Assembly: GCF_036324505.1 (NCBI RefSeq)
Contig: NC_086349.1
Location: 21,862,247 to 21,926,246 of the forward strand
Direction of reading: 5' to 3'
DNA from: Eleginops maclovinus
Lineage: Eukaryota > Chordata > Actinopteri > Perciformes > Eleginopidae
Length of the DNA: 64,000 nt
Position 1 is the first letter of the stretch. Each line of letters starts with the position of its first letter. The notes under the pieces were generated by a model, which saw nothing but the letters and a program-made list of their open reading frames with translations, did no database searches and was not told where the DNA came from. The translations under genes and the position numbers were made by a program. Positions 10,511 through 63,860 of the stretch are shown piece after piece.

Positions 10511-12320
10511 TCAGAAGAGACAAAGGTTCCGCTGTAACCGTTATTCCTGGCACCAGAGGGTATAATTCTTCTTCACGTATTAAATAAATACATTAAACCC
10601 AACTATATATTTATAATCACTTATAAAACTTAGTGGACTTGTGCTTTTTATGACACAGTAGGTGAGTTTAGCTCTTGAATGACTCCACTAGAGGGCACTA
10701 TCAGTCCAATGATAGGTTCAAATGCAATAGCTGTTTCAACAACAAGGACCTTAAATTGAATTCGGACTAATGTTCCCGAATTCAGGGCAAGGATAAATTA
10801 AACAGGGAGGATAAATAATTGTTGAGCCAATAAAACAATACATAGAAATACAAGAAGCATGTCTTGGATAATTTGCATCGGAGCAAACTTATTTTTGTGA
10901 CTTACTGTAAACCTAAAATGTATTAACCTCTTCAATTGTAGTATTTGTTGAACAAAAAAAAACGTAGACCTGCAGGCAATCGATGAGACAGAAAATACTT
11001 TTTCTTCATTGGTCAACTGAATAAAGTGGGTGTGGAGCATAGCCATTTTAAGCAACATACAGCTATGACATAAGAGTTTACATCATTTAGGTTTACTGCA
11101 TCTTAAATGCATCTGTAAAGTGAAATACATTTTGGGAATATATATCACATTTCATTCTATCAAAAGGACTAAATTCATTCACATTCATGGTATGTGTTTT
11201 GTATTTTAGACCGTATTTGAAACGTCTGCTGCTATAGCCTAAGAAAAACCCAGCATGCCCCAGGGGTTTTGCAGCACACTCTCTTACAATGCAGCAAGCT
11301 ACTGCTGTTTACACAAAAACAATCTGACCTTCACTTTGTAGTCTGACCTTTTTTAATTGACTCGTAGAATGAAAAAATGTGCACATATTCAAGCAATTCT
11401 TTGCATAAAAACAGAAAAGTCCCAAATGTTCAGGACAGAGTAAAATTGCATTTAATCTATGAAGTTCCATAAACATTTTACAATCCACTTTTGTGTGCAG
11501 ATACATTTGGAAAGCCCATTTCAGTCATAATTGAGTTTTATTTCCCTTTGATTCATTTAAATATATTTCATTCTTCCATGTGGCACAGTTGTATAAAAAG
11601 GGAAGCCTCCACTTTTAGATTGCTCTAGTTTTACATACTTATGGGCAGCCACATCAAATCATTTATTCATGGGGCTTTTTCTCTGAGCTTTCATTAAGAT
11701 GGTGGGAAGTGGAACATCAACAGTTGGTTGGTATTTGAGTGGCGGACGCAGGGTGAAAAAAGTAAGGATTCAAAAGACTTTAAAATTCTCAGGGCATTTA
11801 TTTACAATAAAAACAACAACAACAAAAATAGCAACAACAACAACAACACATTCATTTCATTGTAAATCCTGCTGGCTATTAACTATTTCGTTCATTATAA
11901 TTACACCATCAGTTTGTGATGATAAGGCAACTGAAATGATCAGCAGAATGTGCTGTGAGATTTCCCTTTTACACAACAGTCTGAATATTTTCTTAAATAT
12001 TTCTCTTCTATAAAACTCTTTGCAAAATAATATTTAAAAGTAAATGTACATGAAATAAAACAGCAATTTTTAACTTGGCAGTGATTTCAAGGATGTTGGT
12101 CAATCCTATTTTAATCGATGGCCTTTACATTTTATACTATACACTCCAACCAATTATCTATTTACAAAATCAGTAGTTGTATTTAGAGTTATTTTCTCAC
12201 TTTAAGCAAATAAATATTCACTATCTTTTTATAATTGCATTGAAAGGTTACTGCAGTGAACGAGATCTGACTCTTGGAATAGACTTTACAGATGACAACA
12301 TTATAATTCACTACAAGGCA

Positions 12321-12352
<32 letters not shown>

Positions 12353-13773
12353 CAAGCATATGGCAGAATGCTAGACATATTCACCATAGAGGTACAGTGT
12401 GACAGATGTATGCTATAAATGCCACTTCAACAGGAACCTAATTGATACATAAGGACAGACATTAGAGAGAAAAACAGAACATAAATGTAGAGATTGGGCT
12501 TCTCTCCAACAAACAAGAGAGACAAAGCAGTTAGATCGGTGATTGATGGCAGTATCCATATATCTAAAGACAATACGGACAGCGCTGAAGTATATCTGCA
12601 TTGCGACACAATTTCTAAACTAATCCTGCAATCCCATTTTCGTCGCAGGACACATGAGTCAAAGAAGTGAGGTAAAATGCATGTGAGTGATGAAGAAATT
12701 GTCTTCTTAAAGAGACAACTCATTTCCAAAATTAAAAACATGTTTTTGTTATAACACACAGAGCCATCCTTCATTGTTGGGGATATTTATTGTCGGTATG
12801 ACTGGCTTCTCTCCAATATAATGGAACTTATTTAAACATTGCTTTAAGTGGCAAAAATACATTAAAAAAACAACAGTAATGCCTCTTTTCTGAAATTATT
12901 ACCTGGTTTCTCAAGATTATCCACAGACATTGTGCAATGTTTCATGTAAGAACTACTATTTTTCTATCTAATCACAGCGCAGAAGCAAGCGTGCAACACC
13001 TCGTGGACGAGAGGCCCTCCTGAGCTAGTTACATTACATTTCTGCAAAGAGACATTAGGTTTTTTCAAGCCTTGAGCAACAGAAGCCAAATGCAATCTTG
13101 TTCCAGTATATTCAATATGCAGTTTCTCTAGGACCAATATCTCCCACACTGGGCAACTCACACCATAACCATCGAGATTGTTTTGATTTTGGGCTGTACT
13201 GTCCCTTTAAGGCCATTTCCTGTTACCTATGATACATTGCTCTCTTCACTCTTAGGTTTGATATCTAATCTTTTGGAAATCTGGCATGTAAAGGTAATAG
13301 TTTAGCAGCTACATAATCCTTCAATTTGGATTTTACCCAGAAAATAATCACATTTAACAGCATCAACAGAACATAATATATCACATTAGATGTTTTGTTA
13401 GAAAATACCCACCTTTGATGCTGAATATTTGGTAGAGATATTTATTGATTTAAAACCTTTGTTGATTTGGTAAAACCATCCAGGCAATTATCTTCCCTGT
13501 ATTGCAGCAAAAGTCCTTCCAGCTTCTACAAAGAGCTCAATGGCACCGTATTTACCCTGTATAGCCAGCACACCTTGGCTTCAACAAGAACAACTAAACC
13601 AAAGTGACATTTTTTACAAATTTGACCATTACATTTGTAGATAAATGTGCGCTTTTGAAACAAAAGGTAAAAATACCTAGGCAACAGATGTGTGAACAGG
13701 CAAAGAAAAGAGTGGAACGAAACGCATGCTTCCCAGTGTTCTCCAGGTTTCTGGATATTCCTCATGCCGGCTC
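10511..13773 (-). other. rap1gap: rap1gap 3' UTR and short intergenic space
   Basis: Follows the rap1gap stop codon. It is AT-rich and non-coding. Minus-strand AATAAA words at about 13441, 12786, 11797, 11662 and 11537 are candidate poly(A) signals, and I cannot say which is used. It includes a short CA repeat (12319-12349) and an ACA-rich stretch (about 11812-11848). No open frame here looks like a protein. Confidence 0.5.
12319..12349. repeat. (CA)n microsatellite, about 15 units
   Basis: Uninterrupted CA dinucleotides, probably within the rap1gap 3' UTR. Confidence 0.95.
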
Positions 13774-52882
<39,109 letters not shown>

Positions 52883-53190
52883 GCCGGCTAATGGATAGCG
52901 GGGAGTCAGTCAACTCAGGGCTGAATGGAGCCAGCACTTGTGTCACTTACGCTGACAGAGCATGTGTGTGTATGTGTGTGTTGTTATGCTTTGCCTGCTG
53001 TCTGAGTTCCACTCCCGCAGCCTCGGCTATCGAGCCCTGCCTCTTCCTTGCACACACGCCTCCTCCTTCACAAGCAGGGGGAGAGACAGCCAGAGGATGA
53101 GGGGAGCAAGGAGGAGGGGGGGCTGCTGCTGACCATGCCAGTCTCCCAGGGAACCAGGAGAGAAGTGGCAGCCTTTTTTTTTCACACACA
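52883..53190 (-). promoter_or_regulatory. rap1gap: probable rap1gap 5' UTR and promoter
   Basis: The 300 bases upstream of the start codon are GC-richer than the surrounding introns and purine-rich on the transcribed strand. Just before the ATG is CCATTAG, which could be an acceptor, with a GTAAGTGAC donor-like site about 70 bp further upstream, so a spliced 5' UTR is possible. No TATA box is clear. Inference from position and composition. Confidence 0.4.
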
Positions 53191-56100
53191 GCTACATCCT
53201 CTCTGTAATGCGTTTACATCACTGAGGACACAAATGCAAGTGTTTTTTTAATTCTAAATAAACAGTGATACTTGAAACCAGACAAAAGGGATAGCGCAAA
53301 AATACCTAAGTTACTTGATTCTTTTTTTTTTAATGGCCACAGGCAGAAACAGAACAGGAGTTCTTGGCAATGTGAGAGTTTGCTTCGATTGAGTCTTGCA
53401 ACACTCCCTCCGTGTCACTTCAAGGCAGCTGGTTAAACAAGCTAGACATCAAACAGTTCATCATTCTTCACAAATGTCCTAATGCAGGGCCTTGCCCAAC
53501 AACCACTCCTGCATGCTGTAGGTAAAGACCTCAGTGAACACGTGTCTAATCTGCCATCCATCTCCTTCTGCATTCTTAGTTTTTCCAAGCCAATTACTTA
53601 TCACAAAAGGAGAGTTCATGTAGCTCAGAGTTGTCCTGCTTTATTGCCAGCCACATTGATTTAAGTGAGTATGTCTGGACACAGAGACTGTCCTTTAGCA
53701 GGCTGTTGAGTTTGATAAAGTGGCTGCAGTAGCAACATTAAGGCTGCCATGGACTATTGAATAAAGAGGAATCACAGTTCATCAGCCAGCTATCTGATAA
53801 ACGTTAACTTCCAAAACATTTGCACTATGTCGCATGAAACACACTCCAACGTAGCTATTACACATTTTTTGTGAGACTAGGTTGGCGGGACAGAGTAAAA
53901 TGTGTCAGATGGGTAAAGCAAAGTTTTCAAGTGCCTCTAAATCATGAATAAATACAATCTCATGATCCATGGTTTAATCTCCCCAAGGACCAATGATGTC
54001 CTCATCACATTAAATGCAAAACACTCATAGTTACTGAGCACTTAGTTAATTAATGTGCCCACCAAATAAGCCCCATCATGCTGATAGACAATTACATCAT
54101 CTCTCCACATACTTTCCCCCGTCCTCTGAGACTGCAGTTTTCTAATAACTATTCACCACAGAACCACATTCCTTGGACGACCTTCCTTCGGGAATGGATT
54201 TCACTTTGGCCCTGCGATCATGTATCTGACCGGACTGATCTTTAGTGTACAGAGGCTTCATTGATCATAGTGATTATTGATTTATATTAAATTCTTTACG
54301 ATTTGTTTTATCCATACAGTGGGCTCTAGGGATGCAAATGTCTGTCCTCTAGTCAGTCCAGCATTATTTGAAAGAATTCAAGAATCTATAGGGTGAACAA
54401 ACATGAAGGTCAGTAAAGCCTTTCATTGTTCCCACAGGATCAAGTCGAATTACTTTGATGATCCCTGACCGTTCCTCTACTGATACCATGAGGTTGAAAT
54501 GTGTGGTTCTGAGTAAATTGTCTCAACAGCTATTGTGTCCATATTCATGCCTCCTCAGAGCAATGCCATTGGTGATATTTTAACAATTGTTAGGTCAACA
54601 TCTTTTTGTCCAGCCTATCCTAACTATAATGAATGAAATATGAACATACAGTATGTTTACAGTTTACATCTACCTTATCCAACACGCTCAGTTACTTTAA
54701 ACTGAAACAATCAGAAACTTGTTTTTATCCACCAGAAAGCCAGCTGATCTTTCTTTCATCCTTGGCACAGCCACTGCCCAACTTTATTTGAGTGCCACTC
54801 TATCGATTCAATGCCTCAGTCTTGGGTGCTAGCTTCAATCACGTCTGTCTGCTTTTCCCGACAATTCAATTAGCTAAAGCAGCTGTGGCGTGTGTGAGGC
54901 ATTCGAATGGCTGCAAAGAGGCCTTTAATCACATCACCTCAGGAAAAACCCCAAGTCCTCACAGCTACCAGCCCTGGCTCCTCTTTTGTCTCTAAGGAAG
55001 TGGACAGGCAGGAAGACCCTTAAGAGGACAAAAGAAATGGAGATCTCTCCCTGATATCCATGACGTCAGACCCCCAGAAACTACTGATACTGCAACACCA
55101 GCAAAACACAGACCCAGACATAAACAGACATAGTTATTCCTGTGTCCCTGTTAGATACATGCTATCATTTCTACAGGTATAAAATCCTCTTGTGTGTGGG
55201 AAGCTATACATCCCATGAACTTATTAATGTAATTACAGAGTAAAACAAGGGTAGCAGCAAACAAGAAATATGAGGGGTCAGAGTTGATGTAAAACAAGGA
55301 CAAAGGAGTGGAAAGAAAAGAGGCAAAGAACTTCATTCATCCCGTTTTGATTTCATGGGGCAGGAAATTGCTTCTGAGGAATAAATATGCATAAAGCCTG
55401 ACTACAGAGAAGCAGACACTGATTAAGCAGGCAGTGTTAGCCATGTCTTTGTTAAGGAGGTGCGTCGTAATTTATCATTCAGTTCTTTTAAAAAGAAATC
55501 TAATTTTCTATGGGTCGGGGGTTAAGTGTGTTAAAGGCTGGGGAAACATCATAAATCAACTGTGATACAAAGCAATTTGAGGTTCAGGGCAAAGTATGGC
55601 TCTGCTGGCTCAACAAAAGCATTGTTTGAATACAAAACCTAAAAACAATTCAGCTTTACGCTCTGTTTATTCTCATTAATATTACATTGTTGTCTACCTA
55701 GGCTTTCAGTGGTTTCAAAGCATTGCAAATAAAATCAATACAAAATGAACTGTTCTTTACATGTTGCTGTATGCTCAAATCGCTTTTAAAAATAGTACCC
55801 AATCTTTTAAATTATCAACTTTTTTTGTATCTGATCGAGGTTATTGTAGGTACTAATATTCAGTCTGAAGGGGCTGATGTTTTAATTTGGAGAGGTCGTC
55901 TGCCCTAAAAGAAGTATATAATCAGCTAGTGAAAAACCCTTAAAGAGTCGAGTAAATGCACAGTACTTGAACACTATCGTCATGAACGCACTGCCTATGG
56001 CTTGTGTATGTACTCTAAATATTTTCCACATCCTCAGCTGAACAAGGGCTACACATACACTTGTATTTGGAGAGGGTGAGTTTGCGGAAAAAGGGGTGCC

Positions 56101-59100
56101 ATGCAAATATTTGAAAGGAGTGGATATTCAAAGGGCAATTGTGCTTCAAAGCATGAGGAAATAAGTCAAGCCTTATCTCTGCAAGTATTTCATTTCCATT
56201 ACACTTCTTGAAAATTCAGGAGCAGGCTGAGCGTGCGTGACTGTAGGCACGGCAGACGTAATTACTCAAAGCTATTTGTTAGTTGTGGACAGCTTTAATT
56301 GCTTGTCAAGTCACATTGAGCAGAGGAAAGTCTAATACTTAACTTGACTAAACTTTATTGTCACATCAAAGGAACTGAACAAATATTTAATATCATATTT
56401 GCTTTGTAACTCCGGTTATGTCAAATTTGCATCAGATTCTCACCATCTGCACAATTTGTAAACAAACTCCGGGAGTAAACACTAGCAGACGTCTGAAAAT
56501 ACCAGTTGAAGAGAAGTTACAGTACGGGCTGTTGACTGTCTGACTAGCAGGAGTGGAGCAAACCTACTGAACCATCCTTCTCCCAATGAGGTCACGTGCC
56601 CCTCAGGCCCCTGGGAGCCACCACAAACAGCCTCACGCACACACTGTGGCCTTTCATGGCCTATCATTACAGGGCCAGGATATTACTGGGGACACGGCTG
56701 AAGAAAAGAGGTGTTGTTGTACACTCCTCGATTCACACAAGTCCGTCTTTACATTCCTCTCTGTTTGGGTTCGAATGCCATTATCAGTTCCCTGTCTGTA
56801 TTGAGACTGGATATGATGAGGTGCGAAGAGGTTATGAATGTTTTTGTTAGTTTTCTTTAACCAATAACGTAACAATGGAGTGACTTCTTTGGAGCATGAG
56901 CCTCAACATCAATGACTCAGCAGTTAATCGTGTTCATACATTTATGGTCCGATACAGGATGAGCCTAACAGCAACAGGGACAGGTTGCTTATCGATCTTT
57001 GTTGCAGTAAAATATATATTTCAGTTATAATGGATCCTCGGTGCCGTGCTATCTCTGCGCTGAGTGCCAGGCAGCTCGGTGATGGATGTTGCTCTGCAAC
57101 TGAGAAGGACTTTGTCTACAGGTGATCAATACATGACTCACCGCAGTGAAGAAAGACTTAACCTTAAACCCCTCTGCCAGTGGAGAAATGCCAAAAAGAT
57201 AGAAGGGTAAGTATAAATCCTTTTGCTTCAACTCAAAGTGAGAATAGTACAGCTGATAGATTTCATTTCCTCTAACCACTGTTTTGGATTCCAGAAAAGA
57301 TGCACTGGAAAGATCAATAAGAAATGTTATTAAGAAAGTGGATACTTTTTCATGCGAGTCTACATGCATGTGCATTTAGAGCAACAACAGAATTGTAATT
57401 AAGTACAGAGTAGCATTGCCCTCTGCTGGACACTGTCGTAAATCATTATCTACTAAGTTTACTCCAGGACAAATCTGTACCATGCTCTTGTAATTTCGTC
57501 CACAACTTAAACAGGTGCTAATCAATTTCTACTTTGACATAAAAGTGAAGGAAAATTCACACTCAGTTATTATTTTTACACATTCAAATGATTTTGATTA
57601 CTCAAAAGGCCAATAATTAAAAGGGATTTTGATATGAAAAATATATGGGAGTAAATCATTCTTTAAAATAGGCTGATGCAAATATTTCAACATCGTAATA
57701 TATTTGTGTAAAATATATTAAGACTTCACGTGATATCTGGCTACACTGCGGAGGATTCTCTCATATTTATCTCTGCGCATTATTTGTTACATATTAAATG
57801 TTTAGCTGGTTTACATTTTCAAAGCAACAAATGTTATCTTGGCTTACGGCTGACAGACGATGTGCATTGATGACACCAAACAAGCACATTTAAATTATTG
57901 AACATACATCTTTGCTCCTTCCATGCATGATTTCATGCAGTTTTTAGGTCAGGCCCATTTGAGGGGTAAAGACCAGGAGAAAATTGTAAGATTGAGGGTA
58001 ATCTTAATGAAGACACTGAACATAATTGCACTTAAAAGCTTTCAAGAGAAAATCCTTGGTGCTGCATGTTCTATAATGCATTAGACGAGCAGAATGAAAC
58101 GAGTAAACCCTGACGCCGTGCTGCTCTGTCTGCTTTGACATCTACTTTTTGTCTTCTGCTACAGCTCCGGAAGAAATTAAGAGACCACTCAAAATGTTTC
58201 TTGAATCTCAATCTCTAAAGGTATGGCAGCCTGTTGAATTCTAACACAGTGAAAGGTTGTCAGTAGTTTATAGAAAACAATTAAAAACAAAACAAAATTA
58301 AGTCAATACACACCTATAAATAGTCAAACCAGAGAAACTGATAATGCTGCAGTGGTCTCTTTTGATTTTGTCAGAGCTGCAGACGTAATGTAGTGAAAAA
58401 CGTGTGTGTGCAGAGTCAGAGCCTCTGCATGGGAACAGCAGGTGTCTCCGAAAATAGAGCTAAAGTTCTGCATGTGTTACTCAGAGAACATTATTTTTGT
58501 GACAGAGAGCACAGGAAGCTTCCTGCCTTAGAGCCAACCTATGAGTCTAATACATATATGCAAAACAATATATTTCAAGTCACCTTGTCAGTGTGTCATC
58601 ATGGCAGATTTAAAGCTGTGTTTCTGCACAAAACACATCTAAACTGAGACCTCTCACAGCAGATTGTGTGGGGTCCCCCGTATCTATTCTCAGCCGACCC
58701 GTCACACAGCTCAGTGGTGCGAGAGGAAACAATAATACATCTTCACAGAGAGGAAGAGCATGTATGCGTGTAATTAATGTTGCCTTCATGCTTAATTGAG
58801 AATAACCTTTTAATTATCTGTGGAAACATCTCATTCTGGTTGATGATTCAATGTTAAATTGCAGTAGGTTGTAAAATACATGAATATGGTGTGCTTTTAG
58901 TGCTGCCTGAGATTATTTCAATCCAATTTGGTTTAAAACCTCAATTTCTCTAAGGGGATTAAAACAGATTTATCTCGTCTAATCTCAGAAAGGCTGATAT
59001 CTAATATATTTTATCCCAGCAAGATATTCTTAAAAAATAAAGCAATGCAATCCAATTATTTTGGATAAAAATAATTGAAACAAGGGAGCACAGACAGACA

Positions 59101-59523
59101 AAACAGAGCCACCAAGCAGGACAAAACAATGATCAGTTACATGTCGGCCGGGTTCATAAAAACTCTGTAGCTACTGCAGCAATACTGCGGCAGAGTGTGT
59201 TGTTCCAGCAACATGCCCTGCATTTCAAAAAATGCCCATTAAATATAATATGGAACCAATTCTTATCTGAATGCTTGCAACACAGAAAAGGATATTCACA
59301 ACCGTGTTATAATAAATCTAATTAAAACCTAATCACTAAGTTTGTTTGGATCTAGCCGAGTGATAAACCATCTCACATACTTTTTTCGTAATGTTTCTTT
59401 TTGCATGATCGCTGGTTCTTTGGTCACCTCAACCAAGCAAGATGAAGGAGATGAGGGTAGACTTTTCACGCAACATTAAAATGAAAGTAAAAAGAACAGG
59501 CTCTAGATACTCCAGCTATGGAT
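53191..59523. other. upstream region of rap1gap, no gene seen
   Basis: AT-rich sequence with no coding exon recognised on either strand. It may be intergenic, or intron if rap1gap has a distal first exon. All open frames are under 110 codons and have no recognisable motif. Confidence 0.6.
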
Positions 59524-59610
59524 GGGTTAAATGCAGAGGACCAATTTCACTGTGTGTGCTCTGCTGTGTGCATGTATGTGACAATAAAGAGGGTTTCATC
59601 CTCCGATTCT
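59524..59610 (+). repeat. SINE-like repeat 3' end, plus orientation
   Basis: Runs from GGGTTAAATGCAGAGGAC through TGTGTGCATGTATGTGAC to AATAAAGAGGGTTTCATCCT and then directly into a TTC microsatellite. It shares its end with the reverse-oriented copy at 47406-47660. Only the 3' part is present. Confidence 0.65.
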
Positions 59611-59658
59611 TCTTCTTCTTCTTCTTCTTCTTCTTCTTCTTCTTCTTCTTCTTCTTCT
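59607..59658. repeat. (TTC)n microsatellite, about 17 units
   Basis: Pure TTC run directly on the 3' end of the SINE-like repeat; it looks like an expanded tail of the element. Confidence 0.97.
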
Positions 59659-62600
59659 ACGATAAGACACTTTCCTAAATGTTAATAAGGCTGACATCAA
59701 AGAGTCAGGATGTGAGGTAGCCATGAGTTCAACCAATTCAAATTCTATCAATGATTATGCCTGTACACTATCGGATAGGTATTGAAACTCCTGAATGGGC
59801 AACAGTACAAAGGCAACTTCAATCAAGAACAAATATAGATTCTTCACAGAGGCAGAAAGTGGGTGACTCATTCAAAGCCCATCAAAGAGACGGTACACTT
59901 ACGCTCTAATAAGCTGTTTGCGGGCGTCAAGCTGACATCCTCCTCTGAGCAGAGAATGCACAAATGAAGACTGCTGATGAATAATTAATCGGGGAGGGAA
60001 ATGATGCCTCCTATTTCTAAAAATAATTCTAAAAAATTCAAGTATGAACATTAGGTTTAAATATTGTTTGCATGCTTGTGATGCGGACAGCTATATAATC
60101 AAGATGCCACCTTGGAAGAAGACAGAATGACTTTTAATATAGGGGAGAAGGAGGGGCAAATGCATGACTAAAACCAAATAATAAGTACAATGTGGTTGAT
60201 TATAAATATCACTGCTGTCTAATCTTTCTCCGTCAGACAGGGTTTCTTATGTTCACAATACGCCTTCATTTACTGCCCATCCGTGACCCACTGACTGTGG
60301 TAATTATAGTATGCCTGTATTTCAGACACCACAGACAGGGCTGTCCTTTACAAAAGGGTTTAATAATATATTAGACATCAAACTATAACATGAGAGGGCA
60401 AGAGCACTGCAGGAGAGAATAAATCGCACGGATAAAGAGACTTACAGTGCCGGGGGGGGGGGGGGGGTGGGGGCACCATGTATGATGATGAAAGAGTGGC
60501 TGACTCTCAGGAGCAGCCGATGGCCTCACATAAACCAACGTATAAATAATCCATGTAAAATCTGGAAAAGCTTGAGTGGAAACTGGGTGAGGCTCTGAGG
60601 CTTTCACTGGTTTCTTTAAGATGCTTGTGAGAGGAGAAACTGCATGATGCTCTTCACCTTTAACAGGCTATTGAGGTTATTGATCAGTAGTCCAAATCAT
60701 AGGAATAAAACAACTGGATGAAACATAGAGGGCAATAGGACTATCAAGCATGCAAATAAACTTGATATAAGGACAGTGGAAAGAACCCTGTTCAGACAAT
60801 GCAGGCTCAGAGTTTAGAAAGATAAGCCTAGAAAAAAAACCTAGAAAATCCTTAATTTAACTACTTCTAGTGAAGTAACATTAAAAATAAATAGTGTTGT
60901 TGTTATTGTTGATAACCCGCCTTAAAGCAGCATCTCAGCACAGTTATAATTTATAATGTTGAATTCCTAATCAAGCAGGAGAACAGCTGTAGTGAGTAGT
61001 AACGATTGTACAAAATATATTTGTGTGTTGTAGAACTGAAGTTCATTAATCTCTGTTTACAAGTCTTGGGAGTACTATTATGTGAAAAAGGTTGTTAGCT
61101 TTGTGTTGCTCCAGGGGGAACTGTGCAGAGCCTTTCCTCAAGTCGTGTAAATTGAGTTAGTGTTTCAGGCTGAATGCAAAACATAAAAAAAACTGGAGGT
61201 GACAGAATGAGAAAGAAGTGAGTTAACCAGATCTCTGCAGCCTATTCTCCTCTCAGCTTGAGGCATATGGCCCCAGGCTGCTACCTATAACACACCTGAA
61301 TGTCTGACTGAACTGTCAGCGGTCACGAAAGAAGAATGCCTGTAATAAAAATGATATTTCTGGTTCTGCTGCATGAATTTGATCATTTAAAATTACTGTC
61401 CACATGAGGTTTTGGTTTGGTTTCATATACTAAAGACAGGATGAAGATGATATTTCAACATTTGTTGCCATTCATTGACTATTTATTCAGCACATTACCA
61501 ATAAGGTTTTTTTTTTCCATCACTAATTGTTACCATCTAGGCTAACCTATTTGGTTTTACCCTTTACATCATTAGCATGTATGTGCTTTAACACCCTGCA
61601 TGTACAATTGTCTGGATTTTAGTGCATATATATTATAAAAGGGCTGGTCTAGATTTACTTGCAGAATTCAATATTGCTAAATGTTGAACCTCCGAATGAA
61701 AAATGGATACATCTTTCATAACTGCATATCCAGTTGTGAGCAAGGTATGATCACTACCATTCGAGCAGACAAGCCATTTTTACATGTTGCATGTTACATT
61801 TGACATGTTATTAATCTTGTATCTCCCTGATGACAAACAGCTACATAAACATATGGGCTCATGGGGGTTTAACCTCATTCATTACAAACTAATTCTTTAT
61901 CATGTGAGATCTGATTACCCAACTGGGACTCCGGGCTGCCCCACTGCAGCGCATTTGCAGGCGACAATTAGAGTCTGCCTTCAGGCCTATCTACACTGCT
62001 CATCCTCCCAGACCCTCATGAATTCACAAATATGTTGTTGCTTTATAAGGATTTTGCAGAATAATTATAGTAAAATTAAATAAGTCTGTGTTTTCTGCGG
62101 GGCTTCTGTCATTCTAGTTTCAAGGGGGGGAAAGGAAAATGATCTTCATGAGGGAAATCTTCCTACGCTAAGCAGAGATCGTGCTCAGCTGCAAAAGTAA
62201 AAGTCCTGCTGCATTTAATAATAGAAGAGGATGCTGTGTGGAGGGACTGGCTGCCAGAACACACAAACCTCTGAGAGCACAGCCTCCTCTGCCAACACAG
62301 TGACACACACGGAGGCACTCATCTGGAAGCATAAAGATATAAAAGCATAGGAGGGGGGGTTCAATACGGAAAGGGACTGGGAGATTTAAAGGTGAGGAAA
62401 TGAAGGGATGAGGATGGAAAGGGGATAATTGGAAAGATAAAATGAAATGATGGAGAATGAGGGAACAGGTTTGCTATGGCTAGAGAAATACTGGATGGAT
62501 TCAGGGTAAGGTGGGTCAAATTCACTGGGAATTGTAGCTGATTTTAGAACATTTTAATCTGTGCAATCATTTTAGAGACTGTCCCAAAAGTTTCTCGATC

Positions 62601-63860
62601 AATCAAGAATTCTAAATTCAAGGCTTACGTTTTTTTTTGTAATACATTAAACCATTTAACGAGGTCAGCAAAATATAGTATTGGCAGCTTCTTCTACTCA
62701 GGTTCAAATGTATTCACTGAAAACAGGCAGCCATGAAATAGACCAAAACACCAGGCAGCCTTGCAAATAGATGCACCACTTAAATATTATAAACAAACAT
62801 TGAAATCATAGCAAAGTATAGAATGTGCTTCATCCCAACAAAAAAAACATACCAGAAAAGAATTTAACACTGCAGCCAACAAGCATTGTGCCAAAAGGGG
62901 TTCTGTCACACACAATAGGGCTTCACTAGGGAAACAGGAAGTCCTGAAACTCAGAGATAGACATTTCAAGAAAGAATGTCATTATGTCAATTGTAAAATA
63001 AATCTATAAACCTTGAAAAACTAAATGTCAGGGTGCAATTAATCACTGAAAGGACATTTAATGGTGTCATCCTACATTTAAGGCATAGCTGAAGGAAATG
63101 AAGACATCAGTTATTAAACGTGACATTATTAAACAAAACACAATTGGAAAAAGGCCACTGTGCTGAGAAAACTTTAAAAAGACAGCAATTTATATTAAAG
63201 ATAGAAGATCAACTCGTAAATGTTCACAGGATATGGATACATTTTAGTTATTAAGATCTTTCAGTTTAGCATGAAAATGTGTGAAGATATAAATGATATT
63301 TAAAGATGTATTTTGATGTTGGATTGACAAAGTGGAGTAAAAACGGCCAGCTGTATCACATTGCACTGATTGCAGTAAAACACAAGCACTGCAATTGCAA
63401 AACTGCTTTCATGACACCAAACATGATCATATTCTCACAAAACGGTATCCAAGCTATAAAAAAAAAAGGGGGGGGGGGCGGTTTCTCTACCAAATACTCC
63501 AGGAGAAAGATCTGGAAAAAAATCCAAACGAACAAAGCTACATTTCTGAAGACAAACCCAACTTCGCAATGGACTCGCATCAAAAACTCCAGGGAAGACA
63601 CAAAAATGCCTTCTTGAAACCAAACTTGTGTCTCGTGATAGCACTAACAGAGCATGTATGTACGCCTCGTAACATTAACATTTTCGAGTAGCGATTTTGC
63701 CCGTTTAACATGAGTAGCAGCCACATCAATTCCTGCATGGGACAGCTACAAAACTTAGCCAAAAGCGCTATCTTTGCTGCTCCAAATATTGAAATTCAGC
63801 TGCAACTATTTGCAAACACCACACCACTTAACAACGACGCTCCCATATGAACATCTGGTA
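59659..63860. other. upstream region, no gene seen
   Basis: AT-rich non-coding sequence with a 16-base G run (60452-60467) and an A10/G11 junction (about 63458-63478). No coding exon is recognised. Confidence 0.6.
60452..60467. repeat. G homopolymer run
   Basis: 16 consecutive G, a T, then five more G. It may be length-variable or a site of sequencing error. Confidence 0.9.
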